DNA of 64,000 nucleotides, taken from contig NZ_JAJLQY010000002.1 of assembly GCF_020991275.1 (NCBI RefSeq), forward strand, positions 496,001 to 560,000, read 5' to 3'. The notes beneath the pieces were generated by a model. It searched no databases. It saw only the letters and a list, made by a program, of their open reading frames with translations, and was not told the DNA's origin. Shown here in pieces: positions 60,157 to 64,000 of the stretch. Position numbers and translations under genes: made by a program. The stretch comes from Actinocorallia sp. API 0066 (GTDB lineage Bacteria; Actinomycetota; Actinomycetes; Streptosporangiales; Streptosporangiaceae). Each line of letters opens with the position of its first letter. Within the stretch, counting starts at the first letter, position 1.

Positions 60157-60186
60157 ACATTACCGAATGTTGACTCACTGTGCCAA
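60157..60186 (-). promoter_or_regulatory. conserved promoter of Uma2 copy 2
   Basis: TTGGCA (60181-60186) and TAATGT (60157-60162) on the minus strand are 18 bp apart, as in copy 1. Flanking sequence (GGCCAAGGGCACATTACCG on the plus strand) also matches copy 1 closely. Confidence 0.65.
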
Positions 60187-60255
60187 GTCGATGGCGCAGC
60201 GTCGCTAATGTTGGGGTTTGGCCGTTTTGGTCGGGCGAGAGGGGCGGGGCCGGGA

Positions 60256-62013
60256 TCAGGCTTCGGGGGTGGGTTTGGTGGGGGTGTCGATGCCGGCTTC
60301 TCGGCGTTGTTGGGGGGTGATGGGGGTGGGGGCGCCGGTGAGGGGGTCGAGGCCGGAGGCGGCCTTGGGGAAGGCGATGACGTCGCGGATGGTCTCGGCG
60401 CCGACGAGGAGGGTGACGAGGCGGTCGAGGCCCAGGGCGATGCCGCCGTGGGGGGGTGGGCCGTAGTTGAAAGCTTCGAGTAGGAAGCCGAATTGCGACC
60501 TTGCCGTCTCTTCGGACAGGCCGATGGCGGCGAAGGCCCGCTCCTGGACGTCCTTGCGGTGGATGCGGATCGAGCCGCCGCCCAGTTCCGTGCCGTTGAG
60601 CACGAGGTCGTAGGCGTTGGACAGGGCGGGGCCCGGGTCCTTGTCGAACGTGTCGAGGTACTCGGCAGTGGGGGCGGTGAACGGGTGGTGCATGGCGTGC
60701 CAGCCGGTCCGCACGCCGTTCTCGTCCTCGATGGGCTCGTACATCGGGAAGTCCACGACCCACAGGAACTTCCACGCCGACTCGTCGATGAGGCCGCCGC
60801 GACGGCCGATCTCCAGCCGGGCGGCGCCCAGCAGCTCCAGGGACGAGTGGCGGCGGCCCGCGGCGAAGAAGATCGCGTCGCCCGGCCGCGCGCCCGTGGC
60901 GGCCGCCAGGCCCGCCAGGTGCTCCTCGGACAGGTTCTTGGCGACGGGCCCGCGCAGCGAGCCGTCGGCGTCCAGGAGGACGTAGGCGAGGCCGCGCGCG
61001 CCGCGCTGCTTGGCCCAGTCCTGCCAGGCGTCCAGCTCCTTGCGGGTCTGCGCGGCGCCGCCCGGCATGACGACCGCGCCGACGTGCTCGGCCTGGAACA
61101 CCCGGAAGGACGTCCCGGCGAAGTACCCGGTCAGGTCCACGAGCTCCTGGCCGAAGCGCACGTCCGGCTTGTCTGAGCCGTACTTGGCCATCGCGTCGGC
61201 GTAGGTCATCCGGGGCAGCGGGAGCGGCACGTCGTACCCGGCCAGCTCCTTCCACACCCGCGCCACCATCGCCTCGCCGACCGCGATGACGTCCTCCTGG
61301 TCGACGAACGACATCTCGACGTCCACCTGGGTGAACTCCGGCTGCCGGTCGGCGCGGAAGTCCTCGTCGCGGTAGCAGCGGGCGATCTGGTAATACCGCT
61401 CCAGGCCGCCGACCATGAGCAGCTGCTTGAACAGCTGCGGCGACTGCGGCAGCGCGTACCAGTGGCCCGGCTTCAACCGCGCGGGGACGAGGAAGTCACG
61501 CGCGCCCTCGGGGGTGGACGCCGTCAGGGTGGGCGTCTCCACGTCCACAAAACCACGTTCGCGCAGGACCTCGCGGATAAGGAACGTCGCCTCGGAGCGG
61601 GCCCTGAGCGCGCGCGCGGTGGCGTCGCGCCGGATGTCCAGGTACCGGTGGCGGAGGCGCACCTCCTCGTTGACGTTGACGTCGCCCTCGATCGGGAACG
61701 GCAGCGGCGCCGACTCCGACAGCACCTCGATGTCCTCGGCGACGACCTCGACCGCACCGGTCGGGATCTCCGGGTTCTCGTTGCCCTCGGGACGGACCCG
61801 CACGGCGCCCGTCACCTTCACGCAGAACTCCGAGCGCAGGTCGTGCGCGGTGTCCTCCTCGCGGAAGACGACCTGGACGGTGCCGGAGGCGTCCCGCAGG
61901 TCGATGAAGATCACGCCGCCGTGGTCGCGGCGGCGGGCCACCCAGCCGGCCAGCACGACAGTGGTGCCGGCGTCCTCCGCCCGGAGCGTGCCGGCCTCGT
62001 GCGTGCGAATCAT
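60256..62013 (-). CDS. aspS: Aspartyl-tRNA synthetase
   Basis: 585 residues, ATG 62011-62013 overlapping the hisS stop (ATGA). N-terminal OB anticodon-binding domain ([20 protein letters not shown]), class II motif 1 near [20 protein letters not shown], motif 2 [20 protein letters not shown], a bacterial insertion (GAD) domain in the middle, and motif 3 [20 protein letters not shown]. The length and GAD insertion show the bacterial type. It charges tRNA-Asp, and possibly tRNA-Asn too in organisms without AsnRS. The last 200 bp are C-rich on the coding strand. Confidence 0.97.
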   Translation of the reverse strand: MIRTHEAGTLRAEDAGTTVVLAGWVARRRDHGGVIFIDLRDASGTVQVVFREEDTAHDLRSEFCVKVTGAVRVRPEGNENPEIPTGAVEVVAEDIEVLSESAPLPFPIEGDVNVNEEVRLRHRYLDIRRDATARALRARSEATFLIREVLRERGFVDVETPTLTASTPEGARDFLVPARLKPGHWYALPQSPQLFKQLLMVGGLERYYQIARCYRDEDFRADRQPEFTQVDVEMSFVDQEDVIAVGEAMVARVWKELAGYDVPLPLPRMTYADAMAKYGSDKPDVRFGQELVDLTGYFAGTSFRVFQAEHVGAVVMPGGAAQTRKELDAWQDWAKQRGARGLAYVLLDADGSLRGPVAKNLSEEHLAGLAAATGARPGDAIFFAAGRRHSSLELLGAARLEIGRRGGLIDESAWKFLWVVDFPMYEPIEDENGVRTGWHAMHHPFTAPTAEYLDTFDKDPGPALSNAYDLVLNGTELGGGSIRIHRKDVQERAFAAIGLSEETARSQFGFLLEAFNYGPPPHGGIALGLDRLVTLLVGAETIRDVIAFPKAASGLDPLTGAPTPITPQQRREAGIDTPTKPTPEA

Positions 62014-63269
62014 GCGTACTTCCCCTTGAGAACTTCGATGACGTCGGTGAGCGGGATCTCGGTCTGCGTGCCGGTGGCCAGCTCCTTCAGCTGGACCGTC
62101 CCGGCGGCGAGATCTCGCTCGCCGAGGATGAGCGCCCAGTCGGCCCCGGACCGGTCGGCGCCCTTCATGCCCGCCTTCATGCTGCGCCCGCCGAACCCCT
62201 GGTCGGCCGGGATCCCGGCCCGGCGCAGCGCGGTGACCAGCCGGAAGACCTCGCGCGCGGCGGTGTCGCCCAGCGCCACCCCGTACACCTTGACGGCAGC
62301 CGCGGCGACGGCTGGGGCGTTCTCGGCCTCCATCGCCAGGACGATCCGGTCGAGGCCCAGGCCGAACCCGATGCCGGGCAGCGGGGGGCCGCCGATCGTC
62401 TCGGACAGGCCGTCGTAGCGGCCGCCGCCGCCGATGCCGGACTGGGCGCCCAGCAGTGGGTGATCGAACTCGAACAGGGTGCGGGTGTAATAGTCAAGGC
62501 CGCGCACGAGCCTGGGATTGTCCGTCCACGGGATCGACAGGTCGGCGAGGAGTTCGCGGACGCGGTCGTAGTGGGCCTTGCAGGCGGCGCACAGGTGGTC
62601 GGTGATGAGCGGCGCGTCAGCTAGTTGCGCCTTCACTTCGGGACGCTTGTCGTCCAGCACCCGCAGCGGGTTGATCTCGACCCGGGCGCGGGTCTCGGCG
62701 TCCAGGTCGAGGCCGCGCAGGAACGCCTGGAGCGCGGCCCGGTAGGCCGGACGGCATTCGGCGTCGCCGAGCGTGTTCAGGTGCAGCGTCACCTGGCGTA
62801 GGCCGAGGCCCTGGTAGTAGTCCCATGCCAGCGCGATCGTCTCGGCGTCGATAGCCGGGTCCTCGGAGCCGAGGGCCTCCAGGTCCACCTGGTAGAACTG
62901 CCGGTACCTGCCGGACTGCGGCTGCTCGTACCGGAACACCGGGCCCACCGCCCACACCTTCACCGGCAGCGCGCCCCGGTGCAGGTTGTGCTCCAGCACC
63001 GCGCGCAGCGCGCCCGCGGTGATCTCCGGGCGCAGCGTGACGGAGCGGCCGCCCTTGTCGTTGAAGGTGTACATCTCCTTCGTCACGACGTCGGTGGACT
63101 CGCCCACGCCGCGCGCGAACAGCTGCGTGTCCTCGAAGACCGGCAGCTCCAGGTAGGAGTAGCCGGCTCCGGCGGCGGCGGCGGCGAACGCGTCGCGGGC
63201 CGCCAGGAAGGCGGCGGAGCGCGGCGTGACGTATTCACTGACCCCCTTGGGGGCCTGGAAAGCACTCAT
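62010..63269 (-). CDS. hisS: Histidyl-tRNA synthetase
   Basis: 419 residues from ATG 63267-63269. Class II core: motif 1 near [20 protein letters not shown], motif 2 [20 protein letters not shown], the histidine A motif in [15 protein letters not shown], motif 3 [22 protein letters not shown]-terminal anticodon-binding domain starts near [20 protein letters not shown]. It charges tRNA-His. It overlaps aspS and follows the MBL gene by 5 bp, so the three probably form an operon. The order MBL-hisS-aspS is common in actinobacteria. Confidence 0.97.
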   Translation of the reverse strand: MSAFQAPKGVSEYVTPRSAAFLAARDAFAAAAAGAGYSYLELPVFEDTQLFARGVGESTDVVTKEMYTFNDKGGRSVTLRPEITAGALRAVLEHNLHRGALPVKVWAVGPVFRYEQPQSGRYRQFYQVDLEALGSEDPAIDAETIALAWDYYQGLGLRQVTLHLNTLGDAECRPAYRAALQAFLRGLDLDAETRARVEINPLRVLDDKRPEVKAQLADAPLITDHLCAACKAHYDRVRELLADLSIPWTDNPRLVRGLDYYTRTLFEFDHPLLGAQSGIGGGGRYDGLSETIGGPPLPGIGFGLGLDRIVLAMEAENAPAVAAAAVKVYGVALGDTAAREVFRLVTALRRAGIPADQGFGGRSMKAGMKGADRSGADWALILGERDLAAGTVQLKELATGTQTEIPLTDVIEVLKGKYA

Positions 63270-63274
63270 TCGGG

Positions 63275-63973
63275 TTACAAGCCTCGTTTGGGTCCTTCGG
63301 CGGGCGCGAGATCCGACAGGTACGGATTGGTCACGCGCTCGCGGCCGATGGTCGTCTGGGGTCCGTGTCCCGGCAGGACCACGGTGTCGTCCGCCAGCGG
63401 CAGGCACACCCGGGCCAGGCTGCGCAGGATCGCCGTGTGGTCGCCGCCCGGCAGGTCGGTGCGGCCGATGGAGCCGGCGAACAGCAGGTCGCCGGAGAAC
63501 ATCACCTGGGTGGCGGTGCCGTCGTGCTCGAACGGGGTGCGGAACGTCACCGAGCCGGGCGTGTGGCCCGGCGCGTGGTCCACGGTCAGCCTCATCCCGG
63601 CGAGTTCCAGCTCGGCGCCGTCCGTCAGCTCCCTGACGTCGTCGGGCTCGCTCAGTTCGAGGCCGCCGAAAAGCTGCGCGGACGTCACCCCGAAGCCCTT
63701 GGCCGGATCGCTGAGCAGGTCGCGGTCGTCGGGATGGATGAACGCGGGGACGCCGCTCGCCCCGCACACGGGCGCGACCGACCACACGTGGTCGATGTGG
63801 CCGTGCGTGAGGATCACCGCCACCGGCTTCAGCTTGTGCTGCCGCAGGATGTCCTGGACGCCTTCCGTGGCGTCCTGGCCGGGATCGATGATCACGCACT
63901 CCTCGCCGGCGGCGGGCGCCACGACGTAGCAGTTCGTGGCGAACGATCCAGCGGGGAATCCGGCGACGAGCAC
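63275..63973 (-). CDS. MBL fold metallo-hydrolase (glyoxalase II-like)
   Basis: 232 residues from GTG 63971-63973. Metal ligands: HxHxDH in ILTHGHIDHVWS, His in VDHAPGHTPGSVTF, Asp in MFSGDLLFAGSIGRTDLPGG and His in VVLPGHGPQTTIGRE. This order is that of glyoxalase II-like hydrolases, many of which cleave thioesters or related substrates, though the substrate is unproven. It corresponds to Rv2581c, which lies next to hisS in M. tuberculosis. It probably heads the operon with hisS and aspS; its promoter is outside the window. Confidence 0.93.
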   Translation of the reverse strand: MLVAGFPAGSFATNCYVVAPAAGEECVIIDPGQDATEGVQDILRQHKLKPVAVILTHGHIDHVWSVAPVCGASGVPAFIHPDDRDLLSDPAKGFGVTSAQLFGGLELSEPDDVRELTDGAELELAGMRLTVDHAPGHTPGSVTFRTPFEHDGTATQVMFSGDLLFAGSIGRTDLPGGDHTAILRSLARVCLPLADDTVVLPGHGPQTTIGRERVTNPYLSDLAPAEGPKRGL

Positions 63974-64000
63974 TGTCGGCCTCTCTGTACGCGGCCCTTA

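Overview
The window is chromosomal DNA of a high-GC actinobacterium. GTG and TTG starts are common, many genes overlap as ATGA or GTGA, several promoters look leaderless, and Tat and lipoprotein signals are frequent. The block from about 31 to 55 kb keeps the actinobacterial order known from Mycobacterium tuberculosis (thrS, HIT hydrolase, pgsA, PIM acyltransferase, pimA, pdxS, pdxT, yebC, ruvCAB, yajC, secDF, apt, rel). PIM genes, Asp23-type and DUF6928 proteins and the base composition suggest an Actinomadura-like or other Streptosporangiales organism. That placement is inference.

Layout. 1-7 kb: end of a YibE/F-like membrane protein, an AI-2E-type exporter, a methyltransferase, a DUF1648-like membrane protein, an LLM flavin oxidoreductase and a repeat-rich protein of unknown function. 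7.9-14.2 kb: a six-gene, translationally coupled operon (ROK repressor, five-bladed-propeller glycosidase-like protein, NitT/TauT-type permease, ATPase and binding lipoprotein, sulfatase), probably a system for importing and desulfating a sulfur-containing compound. 14.4-17 kb: DUF523/DUF1722 protein and photolyase, divergent. 17.5-22.5 kb: exported proteins (Tat sulfatase, lamin-tail protein, FG-GAP propeller, PhoD). 22.7-31 kb: coiled-coil protein, GNAT, TetR/acyl-CoA dehydrogenase divergent from SDR/quinone oxidoreductase, a two-component system, and a cysteine dioxygenase-rhodanese pair.

31-55 kb: conserved housekeeping core covering tRNA charging, phosphatidylinositol mannosides, vitamin B6, Holliday-junction resolution, Sec export, purine salvage and (p)ppGpp. 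An extra EF-G-like GTPase, a DUF393 protein, an Asp23 protein and a DUF6928 protein are interspersed. 55-60 kb: a regulator/accessory patch with MarR-MFS, two Uma2-family paralogues with duplicated promoters, and GntR-DUF1648. 60-64 kb: aspS, hisS and an MBL hydrolase on the minus strand, opposite to rel.

Most notable non-coding signals: (i) a complete-looking ribosome-mediated attenuator upstream of thrS (leader peptide with three consecutive Thr codons, competing stems, 15-bp perfect terminator stem); (ii) a dispersed palindromic element family sitting at gene ends, one copy lying in frame inside the DUF523/DUF1722 gene; (iii) a 25-bp near-identical dyad upstream of both the Tat sulfatase and cysteine dioxygenase genes, suggesting a sulfur regulon; (iv) abrupt G-rich to C-rich skew switches within and around genes. 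No tRNA, rRNA, CRISPR array or transposase gene was recognised.
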